Shown: positions 7,180 through 16,201 of the stretch, piece after piece
How the letters are laid out: each line of letters opens with the position of its first letter
How positions within the stretch are numbered: the stretch's first letter is position 1
Assembly (NCBI RefSeq): GCF_002101555.1
Contig: NZ_LQOL01000025.1
Span: 1 to 64,000, forward strand
DNA: 64,000 nt
Direction: 5' to 3'
From: Mycolicibacterium canariasense
GTDB lineage: Bacteria > Actinomycetota > Actinomycetes > Mycobacteriales > Mycobacteriaceae
Translations under genes and position numbers: made by a program
The notes under the pieces: model-generated
Told to the model about the DNA's origin: nothing
What the model saw: only the letters and a program-made list of their open reading frames with translations
Database searches by the model: none

Positions 7180-9909
7180 TCAAATGCGATGTGAAGGACC
7201 GTGCTGGTGTGGTCGGTGAAGCCACTTATCGATGCCCACGACGAAGCTCACAAAAACCGCGATGACGAAGATGCGCAACCACGCGGCGACGCTGATCGGG
7301 GCGGTGCCGAAAACCGCGTTCATGACCGGTAGGTAGGTGATAGCGAGTTGGGCGACGGCTTGTGCAGTGACACCGATGATGATCCAGCGGTTGGAGAACA
7401 CACCGATACGCCAGGCCGAGTAGGTCGATGACCGGCAGCTGAAAAGGTAGAACGCTTCAACGACGACGAAGAGGTTGAGTGCTGCCGTCCGGGCCGCTAC
7501 GAGACTGGCGCCATTGCCTATTTCCCACTCGAACAGCCACCAGGCGCTGGCGACGAGCAGGGTGGAGACAAGCAGGATCCGTGCGACCAGGGCACGGGTG
7601 AGCAGTGGCTGATCAGGGTCGCGCGGCGGACGGTGCATGATGCCGGGTTCCTTGGGCTCGAACGCCAGCATCAGACCCAGCGCGACGGCGGTGGTCATAT
7701 TGATCCACAGAATCTGGGTCGGCAAGATGGGCAAAGCTGTGCCAAAAGCGATGGCGGAAAGGATGACCAATCCCTCGCCGATATTCGTCGGCAGGGTCCA
7801 CGTGATGAATTTCGTGAGGTTGTCAAAGACGCCGCGGCCCTCTTCGACCGCGGCCTCGATAGTGGCGAAGTCGTCATCGGTCAGCACCATGTCGGCGGCA
7901 TCCTTGGCCACCTCAGTGCCCCCTTTGCCCATCGCGACGCCAATGTTGGCCTGTCGCAGTGCCGGCGCATCGTTCACACCATCACCGGTCATCGCCACCA
8001 CGTGCCCCCGGGCTTGCAGTGCCTCCACGAGCCGCAACTTCTGCTCGGGCGATACCCTGGCGAACACGTTGGCCCGATCCACGGCTTTGGGGTAGTTCTC
8101 GGACCTCAGAGCGGCCAAATCGGCACCGGTGAGAACTGCGTCGGCTGTCGGTTCACCGTCGGTGAGCAATCCCATCTTGGTGGCGATCGCCGTTGCCGTG
8201 CCGGCATGATCGCCGGTGATCATCTTCACCGCTATACCAGCGGTGTGGCAGGCGGCAACTGCGGACGTCGCCGCCGCACGGGGCGGATCGAGCATCGCCT
8301 GCAGTCCGGTCAACGTCAGCGGACCCGCGAGCGCATCCTCCTGAAAGTCTTGGGGATCGGTGCCGGTGAGTACACCGGTGGCCAACAACCTCAGCCCGCG
8401 ACGGGACAGCACCTCGGCGGTCTGCAGAATCTCCTCGCGGTCCAGCGGTCGTGGTGCACCGTCGGTGCCCATCTGGGTGTTGCACAGCTCGAGCATCCGT
8501 TCTACCGAGCCCTTGACCAAGACGAAATGTTTGTTGCCACCGTCGTGGTGCAGCGTGGCCATGAATTGACGTTCGGAGGTGAACGGGATCGCCGCCACCC
8601 GAGGCAGTTCGGTCGCGAGGCAATCGCGGTCGAGGCCGGCCTTCGCCGCGGCCACTAGCATCGCACCCTCGGTCGGATCACCTACGATGTCCCAGCGTTC
8701 GCCTACTTGGACGAGTGCAGCGTCGTTGCAGCATGCGCCTGCCAGCAGAGACCAGCGCAGCGCCGCATTGGCCTCCAGCGACACCGGCGCACCGTCGGGA
8801 CACCTTAGGGCGCCATGGGGCGCGTAGCCAGTACCGGTCACCTCAACTAGACCGTAGGGGGTCCAGATCAGCTGGACGGTCATCTGGTTTTCGGTCAGTG
8901 TTCCGGTCTTATCCGCGCAGATCACTGTGGTACTGCCCAGGGTCTCCACCGCAGGGAGACACCGAATAACCGCTCGACGCTTGGCCATTCGGGCAACGCC
9001 GATCGCCAGCGTGATCGTCACGGCAGATGGCAGGCCTTCAGGGATGGCACCGACGGCGAGTGCGACCGCGGCCGTGAATGTTTCCACCGAGTCCTGGTGG
9101 CGCAGCAAGCCGACAGCGAAGGTGACCGAGGCCAGGCCCAGGATGGCGATGGTCAGGACCTTGCTGAACCAAACAAGCTTCGCGGTCAACGGCGTGGAGA
9201 GCACTTCGGCTGCCCCGACCAGGCGATGAATCTCACCGAGCTCAGTTTCCGTACCCGTTGCGACGACGACGCCAGCACCGGCGCCCGCCGCGATCAGGGT
9301 GCCGGAGTAAGCCATGTTTCGGCGATCGGCGACGGGCGTCGCCTGAGGCAGCACCACCTCGTATTTGCGCACAGGTGCCGACTCTCCGGTGAGCGCCGAT
9401 TCGTTCACCTTCAGCTCGGTCTCGTGCACCACTCGCAGGTCGGCAGGGACCTTGTCACCAGCCTCCAGCAAAACCAGATCACCCGGGACCAGCTCGTCGG
9501 ACGGCACGGTATTCCTGTGGCCATCGCGCACGACCTTGGCCTGCGTATGCACCATCGAGCGCAAGCTCTCCAGTGCGGTCTCGGCCTTGGACTCCTGAAT
9601 GAACCCGACGATCCCGTTGATCACCACCACGCCGAAAATCACCGCGGAGTCCACGAATTCCCGCAGTCCGGCGGTGATGACCCCGGCGACGAGCAAGACA
9701 TAGATCAGGGGGTGATGAAACTGGTGAAGGATGCGCACCAGCGGGCCGGTGCCCCCGGCCGTCGGCAAGGTGTTGGACCCGAAGCGCTCAAGCCGCTCGG
9801 ACGCCTCAGCGCTGGACAGACCGCGGTGTGGATCGGTCTCGAACAGAAGCATCACTTCATGTGCTGGCAGACTGTGATTAGCCGCCGTCAACGACGTCGA
9901 TACCGACAA
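7180..9909 (-). CDS. ctpF: P-type (calcium-type) cation ATPase CtpF
   Basis: A 909-residue P2-type ATPase that would pump a cation, probably calcium, out of the cell. Visible motifs are TGES (~174-177, actuator), PEGLP (~290-294, membrane cation site), the phosphorylation site DKTGT (Asp~333) and TGDGVNDAP (hinge). About ten hydrophobic segments flank them. The sequence closely resembles M. tuberculosis CtpF (Rv1997), a DosR-regulon member. I place the start at TTG 9909. It has GAGGTGA five bases upstream, and the resulting N-terminus MSVSTSLTAANHSLPAHEV aligns with remembered CtpF. The longer frame to 10068 would run through the DosR-like boxes. In M. tuberculosis ctpF is not at this locus. 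Confidence 0.88.
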   Translation of the reverse strand: MSVSTSLTAANHSLPAHEVMLLFETDPHRGLSSAEASERLERFGSNTLPTAGGTGPLVRILHQFHHPLIYVLLVAGVITAGLREFVDSAVIFGVVVINGIVGFIQESKAETALESLRSMVHTQAKVVRDGHRNTVPSDELVPGDLVLLEAGDKVPADLRVVHETELKVNESALTGESAPVRKYEVVLPQATPVADRRNMAYSGTLIAAGAGAGVVVATGTETELGEIHRLVGAAEVLSTPLTAKLVWFSKVLTIAILGLASVTFAVGLLRHQDSVETFTAAVALAVGAIPEGLPSAVTITLAIGVARMAKRRAVIRCLPAVETLGSTTVICADKTGTLTENQMTVQLIWTPYGLVEVTGTGYAPHGALRCPDGAPVSLEANAALRWSLLAGACCNDAALVQVGERWDIVGDPTEGAMLVAAAKAGLDRDCLATELPRVAAIPFTSERQFMATLHHDGGNKHFVLVKGSVERMLELCNTQMGTDGAPRPLDREEILQTAEVLSRRGLRLLATGVLTGTDPQDFQEDALAGPLTLTGLQAMLDPPRAAATSAVAACHTAGIAVKMITGDHAGTATAIATKMGLLTDGEPTADAVLTGADLAALRSENYPKAVDRANVFARVSPEQKLRLVEALQARGHVVAMTGDGVNDAPALRQANIGVAMGKGGTEVAKDAADMVLTDDDFATIEAAVEEGRGVFDNLTKFITWTLPTNIGEGLVILSAIAFGTALPILPTQILWINMTTAVALGLMLAFEPKEPGIMHRPPRDPDQPLLTRALVARILLVSTLLVASAWWLFEWEIGNGASLVAARTAALNLFVVVEAFYLFSCRSSTYSAWRIGVFSNRWIIIGVTAQAVAQLAITYLPVMNAVFGTAPISVAAWLRIFVIAVFVSFVVGIDKWLHRPHQHGPSHRI

Positions 9910-9979
9910 CAATCTCACCTCGCGCGTGGCCAGACCAATCTTGGATTCCAACATTGCCCTGTGCATGCCGGGTGTCGAT

Positions 9980-10010
9980 AGAGCCGTAAGTCCCCCGGGA
10001 CGCGGGTCCC
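9980..10010 (-). promoter_or_regulatory. Two adjacent DosR-type boxes upstream of ctpF
   Basis: Read on the minus strand, 10010-9997 is GGGACCCGCGTCCC, which keeps both GGGAC/GTCCC half sites at the spacing of the known palindromic DosR box. Directly next to it, 9994-9980 reads GGGACTTACGGCTCT, one mismatch from GGGACTTNNGNCCCT. The proximal edge is about 70 bp before the ctpF start, fitting a hypoxia- and nitric-oxide-responsive promoter. Confidence 0.65.
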
Positions 10011-10154
10011 AGGACCGCCCTGGGCTCACGGTTGAAGGCATCATCCGGTCATGAGCGCTCCGGGTCACGTCAAAGGCGTTGAATCTCGGTGTGATTGAAG
10101 ACCAAGTCTTCGCCGTGGCGCCGGGATGAAGCCTTCCCGTCGGCGTTCCGTCAC

Positions 10155-11099
10155 TTAGTTGGCGTGTAATGCCTCGTTGAGCGTGATGCCGGTGCCGTCC
10201 CGCTTGACCACCTCGACCGCACCGGAGATGGAGTTGCGGCGGAACAACAGGTTGCTGCCGCCGGAAAGCTCCTTGGCCTTGACGATCTGACCGTCCGCGG
10301 TGGTGACCTTGGTGCCGGCGGTGATGTACAGCCCGGCCTCGACGACGCTGTCGTCGCCCAGGGAGATGCCCAGGCCCGCGTTCGCGCCGAGCAGGCAGCG
10401 CTTACCCACCGAGATGACCTCTTTGCCGCCCCCGGACAGCGTGCCCATGATCGACGCGCCGCCGCCGATGTCGGAGCCGTCCCCGACCACCACCCCGGCC
10501 GAGATGCGGCCCTCCACCATCGAGACGCCCAGCGTGCCCGCGTTGAAGTTCACGAACCCCTCGTGCATCACCGTGGTGCCCTCGGCCAGGTGCGCGCCCA
10601 GGCGGACCCGGTCGGCGTCGGCGATCCGGACACCCTTGGGCAATACGTAGTCGACCATCCGCGGGAACTTGTCGACGCCGTAGACCGTCACCGCGCCCCG
10701 GCGGCGCAGCTTGGCCCGGACCGCCTCGAAGCCGTCGACCGCGGCCGGCCCGAAGTTGGTCCACACCACGTTGGCCAGCAGCCCGAAGATGCCGTCCAGA
10801 TTTGCCTCGTGCGGCTTGGTCAGCCGGTGCGACAGCAGATGCAGCCGCAGGTACGCGTCGTAGGTGTCGGCCGGCTTGTCGGCGATATCGGCGATGGTGG
10901 TGCGCACGGCCACCACCTCGACGCCACGATCGGCATCGGGGCCGGTCAGAGCGGCCAGATCGTCGGATACCTCGGCCACCGACAGCCGTGTGGTGCCGGC
11001 CGGTCCGTCGGCGCTGAGCTCCGGGGCGGGAAACCAGGTGTCCAGTACGGTTCCGTCGGCGGCGATGGTGGCCAGGCCGACGCCAGATGCGGCAGTCAC
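10155..11099 (-). CDS. dapD: 2,3,4,5-tetrahydropyridine-2,6-dicarboxylate N-succinyltransferase
   Basis: A 314-residue cytosolic enzyme that succinylates tetrahydrodipicolinate, the first committed step of the succinylase route to meso-diaminopimelate (cell wall) and lysine. The C-terminal half shows a left-handed beta-helix of hexapeptide repeats, visible as runs such as [20 protein letters not shown] and [18 protein letters not shown]. The N-terminal half is the actinobacterial DapD type. It matches Rv1201c in length and position. The GTG at 11099 lies 8 nt behind TACCCT, suggesting a leaderless transcript. It is divergent from dapE, which acts two steps later in the same pathway. Confidence 0.93.
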   Translation of the reverse strand: MTAASGVGLATIAADGTVLDTWFPAPELSADGPAGTTRLSVAEVSDDLAALTGPDADRGVEVVAVRTTIADIADKPADTYDAYLRLHLLSHRLTKPHEANLDGIFGLLANVVWTNFGPAAVDGFEAVRAKLRRRGAVTVYGVDKFPRMVDYVLPKGVRIADADRVRLGAHLAEGTTVMHEGFVNFNAGTLGVSMVEGRISAGVVVGDGSDIGGGASIMGTLSGGGKEVISVGKRCLLGANAGLGISLGDDSVVEAGLYITAGTKVTTADGQIVKAKELSGGSNLLFRRNSISGAVEVVKRDGTGITLNEALHAN

Positions 11100-11133
11100 G
11101 GTGGCTTAGGGTACTCGACTAACCTCGAGGGTT
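11100..11133. promoter_or_regulatory. Divergent leaderless promoters dapD / dapE
   Basis: The plus-strand TAACCT at 11120-11125 is 8 nt before the dapE GTG. The minus-strand TACCCT at 11113-11108 is 8 nt before the dapD GTG. The start codons are only 34 bp apart, so the two genes of one pathway share a very compact regulatory region. Confidence 0.55.
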
Positions 11134-12201
11134 GTGGGCCTAGATCTGCGTGCCGACCCGATCGCACTGACCGCTGCGCTGGTGGACATTCCCAGCGAGT
11201 CGCGCCATGAACGGCGCATCGCCGACGAGATCGAGGCCGCGCTGCGGGTGCAGGCGCCGCACTTCGAGGTGATCCGCAACGGTGACGCCGTGCTGGCCCG
11301 CACTCACCTCGGTCGCCCGTCGCGCGTGCTGCTGGCCGGACACACCGACACCGTGCCCGTCGCCGACAATCTGCCCAGCCGCGTCGAGGACGGCCTGATG
11401 TACGGCTGCGGTACCTCGGACATGAAGTCCGGTGATGCGGTGTTCCTACACCTGGCCGCGACGCTCGCCGAGCCGACCCACGACATCACCCTGGTCATGT
11501 ACGACTGCGAGGAGATCGAATCCAGCGCCAACGGCCTGGGCCGCATCGAGCGCGAACTTCCCGACTGGTTGACCGCCGACGTCGCCATCCTCGGTGAACC
11601 ATCGGGCGGTTTCATCGAAGCCGGCTGTCAGGGCACCATTCGCGTCGTGGTCAGTGCGGCCGGGACCCGGGCGCACTCCGCGCGATCATGGTTGGGCGAC
11701 AACGCTATTCACAAACTGGGGGCGGTGCTGGATCGACTGTCGCGGTATGCGGCGCGCAGTGTGGACATCGACGGCTGCGTATACCGGGAAGGGTTGTCGG
11801 CCGTTCGCATCGACGGGGGCATCGCGGGCAACGTCATACCCGATGCGGCGTCGGTGACGGTCAACTTCCGCTTTGCGCCCGATCGCAGCATCGATCAGGC
11901 CGTGGCGCACGTGTACGAGGTGTTCGACGGGCTCAATGTGTCCCTGGAGGTCACCGATGCCGCCGCGGGAGCGCTGCCCGGACTGACGAATCCGGCCGCG
12001 GCGTCGCTGGTGGCCGCGGCCGGCGGGCAGGTCCGGGCCAAGTACGGCTGGACGGACGTGTCGCGATTCGCGGCGCTGGGCATCGCGGCCGTCAACTACG
12101 GCCCGGGCGATCCCAATCTGGCCCACAAGGTCGACGAGCACGTCGACATTGCGGCTATCACCGCCACCACCGACATGCTGCGGGCTTACTTAACCGCTTG
12201 A
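11134..12201 (+). CDS. dapE: Succinyl-diaminopimelate desuccinylase
   Basis: A 355-residue M20-family zinc hydrolase that removes succinate from N-succinyl-LL-diaminopimelate. Metal and catalytic motifs are visible: GHTDTVPV (His ligand), [10 protein letters not shown] (bridging Asp), DCEEIES (general base and ligand Glu), GEPSGG, and a C-terminal histidine in [10 protein letters not shown] dimerisation domain occupies roughly residues 170-290. It matches Rv1202 in position next to dapD. The GTG start at 11134 gives MGLDLRADP. Its 3' end overlaps the likely promoter of the ABC-F leader. Confidence 0.93.
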   Translation: MGLDLRADPIALTAALVDIPSESRHERRIADEIEAALRVQAPHFEVIRNGDAVLARTHLGRPSRVLLAGHTDTVPVADNLPSRVEDGLMYGCGTSDMKSGDAVFLHLAATLAEPTHDITLVMYDCEEIESSANGLGRIERELPDWLTADVAILGEPSGGFIEAGCQGTIRVVVSAAGTRAHSARSWLGDNAIHKLGAVLDRLSRYAARSVDIDGCVYREGLSAVRIDGGIAGNVIPDAASVTVNFRFAPDRSIDQAVAHVYEVFDGLNVSLEVTDAAAGALPGLTNPAAASLVAAAGGQVRAKYGWTDVSRFAALGIAAVNYGPGDPNLAHKVDEHVDIAAITATTDMLRAYLTA

Positions 12202-12210
12202 CCCGGCGGG

Positions 12211-12216
12211 TAAGAT
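12211..12216 (+). promoter_or_regulatory. -10 hexamer of the ABC-F leader transcript
   Basis: TAAGAT matches TAnnnT and lies 7 nt before a GTG at 12224. This would place the transcription start on the first base of a nine-codon leader reading frame. No convincing -35 or WhiB7-type AT block could be identified. Confidence 0.45.
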
Positions 12217-12223
12217 GTTTGTC

Positions 12224-12253
12224 GTGCTGGGAATCGACGACATCTCCGGGTAA
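12224..12253 (+). CDS. Candidate leader peptide upstream of the ABC-F gene
   Basis: A leaderless reading frame GTG...TAA would encode the nine-residue peptide MLGIDDISG. Its second half and stop codon lie inside the left arm of the hairpin at 12236-12277. Translation, or stalling by an antibiotic, would therefore change whether the hairpin forms. Too short for conventional gene finding. Its reality rests on the promoter spacing and the hairpin overlap, both inferred. Confidence 0.4.
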   Translation: MLGIDDISG

Positions 12254-12277
12254 AACCCCGAGATCTTTCGCGTCGTC
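12236..12277 (+). promoter_or_regulatory. Attenuator-like hairpin before the ABC-F gene
   Basis: The inner stem pairs ATCTCCGGGT (12242-12251) with ACCCCGAGAT (12255-12264) around an AAA loop, with one C-C mismatch. An outer stem pairs GACGAC (12236-12241) with GTCGTC (12272-12277), leaving a seven-base bulge. A pyrimidine-rich TCCTTTTCTTCTT follows, then the GGAG ribosome site. The arrangement resembles leader attenuators of ribosome-protection resistance genes. Confidence 0.45.
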
Positions 12278-12306
12278 ACACATCCTTTTCTTCTTGGAGT
12301 TCCCGC

Positions 12307-13854
12307 ATGTCTATTGTCTGTTCCCATCTTTGGTTCGCCTGGCCCGACGACACCCCGGTGTTCACCGACTTGTCCTTCGCGGTGGGAGAGGGCCGAACCG
12401 GGCTGGTGGCACCTAACGGCGCCGGCAAAAGCACACTGCTGCGACTGATCGCCGGGGTGTTGTCGCCCAGTTCTGGAACCGTGAAGGTAGACGGTGTCCT
12501 GGGCTATCTGCCGCAGGAGCTGCCGTTCCTGTCGGATCAGACGGTGGCCGATGTCCTGGGTGTCACACCGATTTTGGCGGCGCTGGACGCGCTGGCCGCC
12601 GGTGACGCGAGCGAGGAGGTGTTCGCCGCGATCGGGGATGACTGGGATATCGAGGAGCGGCTGCGGGCACAGCTGGGTGACATCGAATTCGACCGTCCGC
12701 TGAGTTCGCTGTCGGGTGGGCAGGTGGTGTCGCTCGGCTTGACTGCGCAGCTACTGAAGCGGCCGGATGTGCTGCTGCTCGACGAACCGACCAACAACCT
12801 GGATTCCCCAGCGCGTGAACGCCTTTACGCGACGCTGGACGGCTTCCGTGGCACGCTGCTGGTGGTCAGCCACGATCGAGCGCTGTTGGACCGGATGGGC
12901 ACGATCGCCGAGCTGCGTGCCGGTGAGGTGTCGATGTTCGGCGGCGGGTTCTCGGCGTACGAGGAGTCGGTGCAGGCTGCCCAGCGCGTGGCCGAAGGCA
13001 ATGTCCGCAACGCCGAGCAGCAGCTGAAACGCGAGAAGCGGCAGATGCAGGAGGCGCGCGAGCGGGCCGACCGCCGGGCATCCAACGCGGCCCGCAACAT
13101 CAAGGACGCCGGGTTGCCGAAAATCCTTGCCGGGGCGCGTAAGCGGAGTGCGGAGGAGTCGGCCGGCCGGGCCGACGATGTGCACAGCCGCCGGGTCGGT
13201 GACGCGCGGGCACGGCTCGACGAGGCGGAACGAGCTTTGCGTGACGATGATGTGCTGGCGCTGGACCTGCCGGCGACCGAAGTGCCAACCGGGCGAATAC
13301 TGTTTTCCGCCAACGGATTACGTTCATCGGCATTCGACGCGGTCGACCTGGACATCCGTGGTCCGGAGCGGATCGCGCTGACCGGACCCAACGGCGCCGG
13401 CAAGTCGACGCTGCTGCGACTGGTGGTGGCCGGCGCCGATGTGCCGGTGGCGTATCTGTCGCAGCGGCTCGATCTGCTCGATCCGGCACTGACCGTTCTG
13501 CAGTCATTGGAGACATTCGCGCCGGGCTTGTCGGTGACGCGCAGGCGGCATCTGTTGGCACAGTTCCTGTTTCGCGGAGACATGGTCGATCTGCCGGTAA
13601 GTGCGTTGTCCGGCGGCGAGCGGTTGCGGGCAACGCTGGCCTGCGTGCTGTTCGCCGAGCCCGCGCCGCAGCTGTTGCTGCTCGACGAGCCCACCAACAA
13701 CCTCGACCTGGTCAGCATCGACCAGCTGGAAACGGCGTTGAATGCCTATCGCGGCGCATTCGTGGTGGTCAGCCACGACGAGCGATTCCTGGCCAACATC
13801 GGGGTGCAGCGCCGGTTGGTATTGGAGCGGGGTGAGCTCACGTCGTCGCCGTGA
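12307..13854 (+). CDS. ABC-F family ATPase, putative ribosome-protection protein
   Basis: A 515-residue soluble protein with two ABC ATPase domains and no membrane segments. Domain 1 has the P-loop GAGKST, signature LSGGQ and Walker B LLLLDEPTNNLD. Domain 2 repeats GAGKST, LSGGE and LLLLDEPTNNLD. Between them is a charged, coiled-coil-rich linker (~residues 225-315) that would reach towards the peptidyl-transferase centre or E site. ABC-F proteins act on the ribosome, and several displace macrolides, lincosamides or related drugs. Whether this one protects against antibiotics or is a housekeeping factor cannot be decided. The candidate leader attenuator supports inducible regulation. The 3' end overlaps the convergent espK-like gene by 17 bp. 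Confidence 0.85.
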   Translation: MSIVCSHLWFAWPDDTPVFTDLSFAVGEGRTGLVAPNGAGKSTLLRLIAGVLSPSSGTVKVDGVLGYLPQELPFLSDQTVADVLGVTPILAALDALAAGDASEEVFAAIGDDWDIEERLRAQLGDIEFDRPLSSLSGGQVVSLGLTAQLLKRPDVLLLDEPTNNLDSPARERLYATLDGFRGTLLVVSHDRALLDRMGTIAELRAGEVSMFGGGFSAYEESVQAAQRVAEGNVRNAEQQLKREKRQMQEARERADRRASNAARNIKDAGLPKILAGARKRSAEESAGRADDVHSRRVGDARARLDEAERALRDDDVLALDLPATEVPTGRILFSANGLRSSAFDAVDLDIRGPERIALTGPNGAGKSTLLRLVVAGADVPVAYLSQRLDLLDPALTVLQSLETFAPGLSVTRRRHLLAQFLFRGDMVDLPVSALSGGERLRATLACVLFAEPAPQLLLLDEPTNNLDLVSIDQLETALNAYRGAFVVVSHDERFLANIGVQRRLVLERGELTSSP

Positions 13855-16198
13855 CGCTGGCCTCGGCCTCGGTGAGTAGGTCGTACTGGTGTAGCCAGTA
13901 CAGCCAGTCGGCGACGGCTGCGCGCTGGTCGGCGATTTCCAGGGCGGTGTGGGCGCGGTAGAGCGCGAGGTCTGCGGCGTGGGCGGCGTAGCGCACGAAG
14001 GCGGCCAGGTGGGCGACTTCGCGTCCGGAAGCCGCGCTCATCAGTGGTTGCATCACGTCGAACCACAGGGTGAACGATTCGTTGGCCGGCGGTGTGTTGT
14101 CTGCCCCGGCGGGCGGCAACTGCGCGACCAGGTCCGGGTCTTTGACCGCCGCCAGTTTGGCCGCGGCGTCGGGGAAGCTGATTTCCAGTCGGCTGCGGCC
14201 GGTCATCTTTCCCGTCGCCGGGATGTCATCGTCTTCCAAGAGCACCTTGTGTGCGCCCGGATCGATACCCTCCAGGTGTGCCTTGGCTCCGATGACCGCG
14301 CGCAGGGTCGTGTCGTGTGCTTGCGCCCAACCCGTCAGGGCCGCAACAGGATAGGTGGCCCACCGGGCCCGCTCGCCGGCGGGGATGGAACTGTCGGCGC
14401 TGGCCAGCTTGACCTGTTCCGGCAGGCTGGCGCCCTCGGGGAGATAGGCGATGCCGTAACTGTTGGCGACGACGATCGTGTCGGCAGCGGTGAGAGCCAC
14501 CAGCCAGAAGAACCCGATGTCGTTCGGCCGAGCCATGTCCGGTGCGTTCAGGGCGGCGGCGATGCGGCGGGCGATGCTCAGCGGATCATTGCCACCCGTC
14601 TGACGCTTCAGCGCCCCCGCCGCCGCTGACGTGGCCATCAGATCGCGTTCGGCTCGCGCGGCCGATACCGGGATGGGGGCAGCGGCAGCGCCTCCCGGCT
14701 GGGTGCCGGAAGTCGCGGCGGGTGCGACGCCGGGCCCGAGAGCTCCCGCCGATGGTGGCACCGGAGCGGCGGGGGGTGGCGTCGACGGCGGGCCGAGCGG
14801 CATCGGCGGCGTCGGTGACGTGGGTGCCGACGGCGGTGCGGCTGGGGGAGCGGCGGGGCCACCACCGCCGGTCGGGACGGCCGGGTGGGCCGCGGCGGGT
14901 GTCGTCGGTGAGCTGGCAGCGGCTTGCTCGATCGGTGCTGCAGGCGCGGACAGAGGTGTGGCCGGCGTTGCGTTGCTCAGCGGCGCAGGTGGCGGCTGCA
15001 ACGGCGCCTGCGCAGCGGGCCCCTTGGGGCCTGCTGCGCCACTGAGGGGATCGGGCTTGGTCGCCGGTGTGCCTTGTGGGCCCTGGGCACCTTGGGTGCC
15101 TTGGGTGCCTTGACCTGTTTGGGGGCCGGACTGGCCGGGTGTGCCTGCGCCGCTTGATGAGGAGAGTGGTGAGGGGGAACCACCGCCGGAGGTGGGGGAT
15201 GAGGTTCCGGCTCCACCCGTCGGGCCTCCCGGAGATCCAGCTGTAATGGGGCCTGTCGGCGCGGGCGGTGCGGCCGGCGGTGCCAAGGAACCAGAGGCGG
15301 GGTTGGGGACAGTTGTGTGGGGGGACGGCACCTGGCTCGGGGCAGCTGGAGTCGGTGCGGTTCCCCGGACTGGACTGCCCCGTCCGCCTTGGCCTGTTGG
15401 CGACGGCGTCGCAGGCGGCACAGTTTCCGGCGCCGAGACCATCGGATCGGCGCGGTTCGGTGGAGGTTCTTTCGGTCCAGATTGATGACCGGTTGAGGTT
15501 GCGGGCGGTGATACGACTTCTGGCGCACCGGGGCGTTCCACGCCGCGTCCTGAGATGAACTGCGGGTTAGGTGGTGAAGGCGATGCTGGTGCTGGGGCAC
15601 CATTTGCGGAAGGGGTGTTTTGTGGTGTCGGAGAAGCTGGTGGGGGCAACTTCTGGTTCAAAAGCTGTTGGAGTGCCTCGCCCGGCGGCTTCCAGCCGTC
15701 GCGGTTCGGGACTTGAGCGCTTGTGGCTGCAACTACTCCAACGTTCAGTGCATGAAATACATTCAATACGTTCTCGATCGCTGTCTCTCGGTCGTCTGCG
15801 TCGATAGACGGATCATCCGAGGCCTGTATTTCAGCGATGAGACGTTGCGCCTCATGAACATTCTCTACGATTGTGTTCTTGGCCATTTCGACCATTCCGC
15901 CTACATGATTATGCCATGTGGCGGCGGCAACCAACTTTTTTTGTTCTGCGATGAATTTGGAGGCATACTCACCTGCTTTACCGTTGGCTGCGTCCGAGGC
16001 GCCGCCACCCCACACTCCGCCGTCAAAAGTCTCGCCGCGTTCATGGACCCAAGGTTCAAGTGCTTCGAAAGTCAATTTCTGAAGAGTGCGACCGCATTCG
16101 GTGGCTGTTGTGTAGAGACGATCCTCATCGACGTCCGGCCAGCCGGACGGTTCAAGCAATCGGTCGACGTAGGGACCACTAGGCTTCCGAACAACCAT
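13838..16198 (-). CDS. EspK-like ESX-1 secretion-associated protein
   Basis: A 786-residue protein in three parts. Residues ~1-170 form a helical N-domain with a WGG motif (Trp63) in VWGGGASDAANG. Residues ~175-520 are a low-complexity linker rich in Pro, Ala, Gly, Thr and Gln. Residues ~525-786 form a conserved C-domain containing SIARRIAAALNAPD, GFFWLVALTAADTIVVANSY and the ending WLYWLHQYDLL. This order and these motifs match EspK (Rv3879c), a cytosolic partner of the substrate EspB, as I recall it. The ATG at 16198 follows GGGAG. The gene starts 3 bp after the preceding stop. The N-domain DNA is markedly AT-richer (about 50% GC at 15841-15900) than the linker and C-domain. Confidence 0.85.
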   Translation of the reverse strand: MVVRKPSGPYVDRLLEPSGWPDVDEDRLYTTATECGRTLQKLTFEALEPWVHERGETFDGGVWGGGASDAANGKAGEYASKFIAEQKKLVAAATWHNHVGGMVEMAKNTIVENVHEAQRLIAEIQASDDPSIDADDRETAIENVLNVFHALNVGVVAATSAQVPNRDGWKPPGEALQQLLNQKLPPPASPTPQNTPSANGAPAPASPSPPNPQFISGRGVERPGAPEVVSPPATSTGHQSGPKEPPPNRADPMVSAPETVPPATPSPTGQGGRGSPVRGTAPTPAAPSQVPSPHTTVPNPASGSLAPPAAPPAPTGPITAGSPGGPTGGAGTSSPTSGGGSPSPLSSSSGAGTPGQSGPQTGQGTQGTQGAQGPQGTPATKPDPLSGAAGPKGPAAQAPLQPPPAPLSNATPATPLSAPAAPIEQAAASSPTTPAAAHPAVPTGGGGPAAPPAAPPSAPTSPTPPMPLGPPSTPPPAAPVPPSAGALGPGVAPAATSGTQPGGAAAAPIPVSAARAERDLMATSAAAGALKRQTGGNDPLSIARRIAAALNAPDMARPNDIGFFWLVALTAADTIVVANSYGIAYLPEGASLPEQVKLASADSSIPAGERARWATYPVAALTGWAQAHDTTLRAVIGAKAHLEGIDPGAHKVLLEDDDIPATGKMTGRSRLEISFPDAAAKLAAVKDPDLVAQLPPAGADNTPPANESFTLWFDVMQPLMSAASGREVAHLAAFVRYAAHAADLALYRAHTALEIADQRAAVADWLYWLHQYDLLTEAEASVTATT

Positions 16199-16201
16199 CA
16201 A

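Noticed and set aside
9910..10068. N-terminal extension of ctpF up to 10068
   Set aside because: It would translate through the two DosR-type boxes, and the added residues have no counterpart in remembered CtpF. The TTG at 9909 has a good ribosome site.
12215..12253. ATG at 12215 as start of a 12-residue leader peptide
   Set aside because: It lies inside the proposed -10 hexamer, so it would be upstream of the transcript start. The GTG at 12224 fits the leaderless spacing better.
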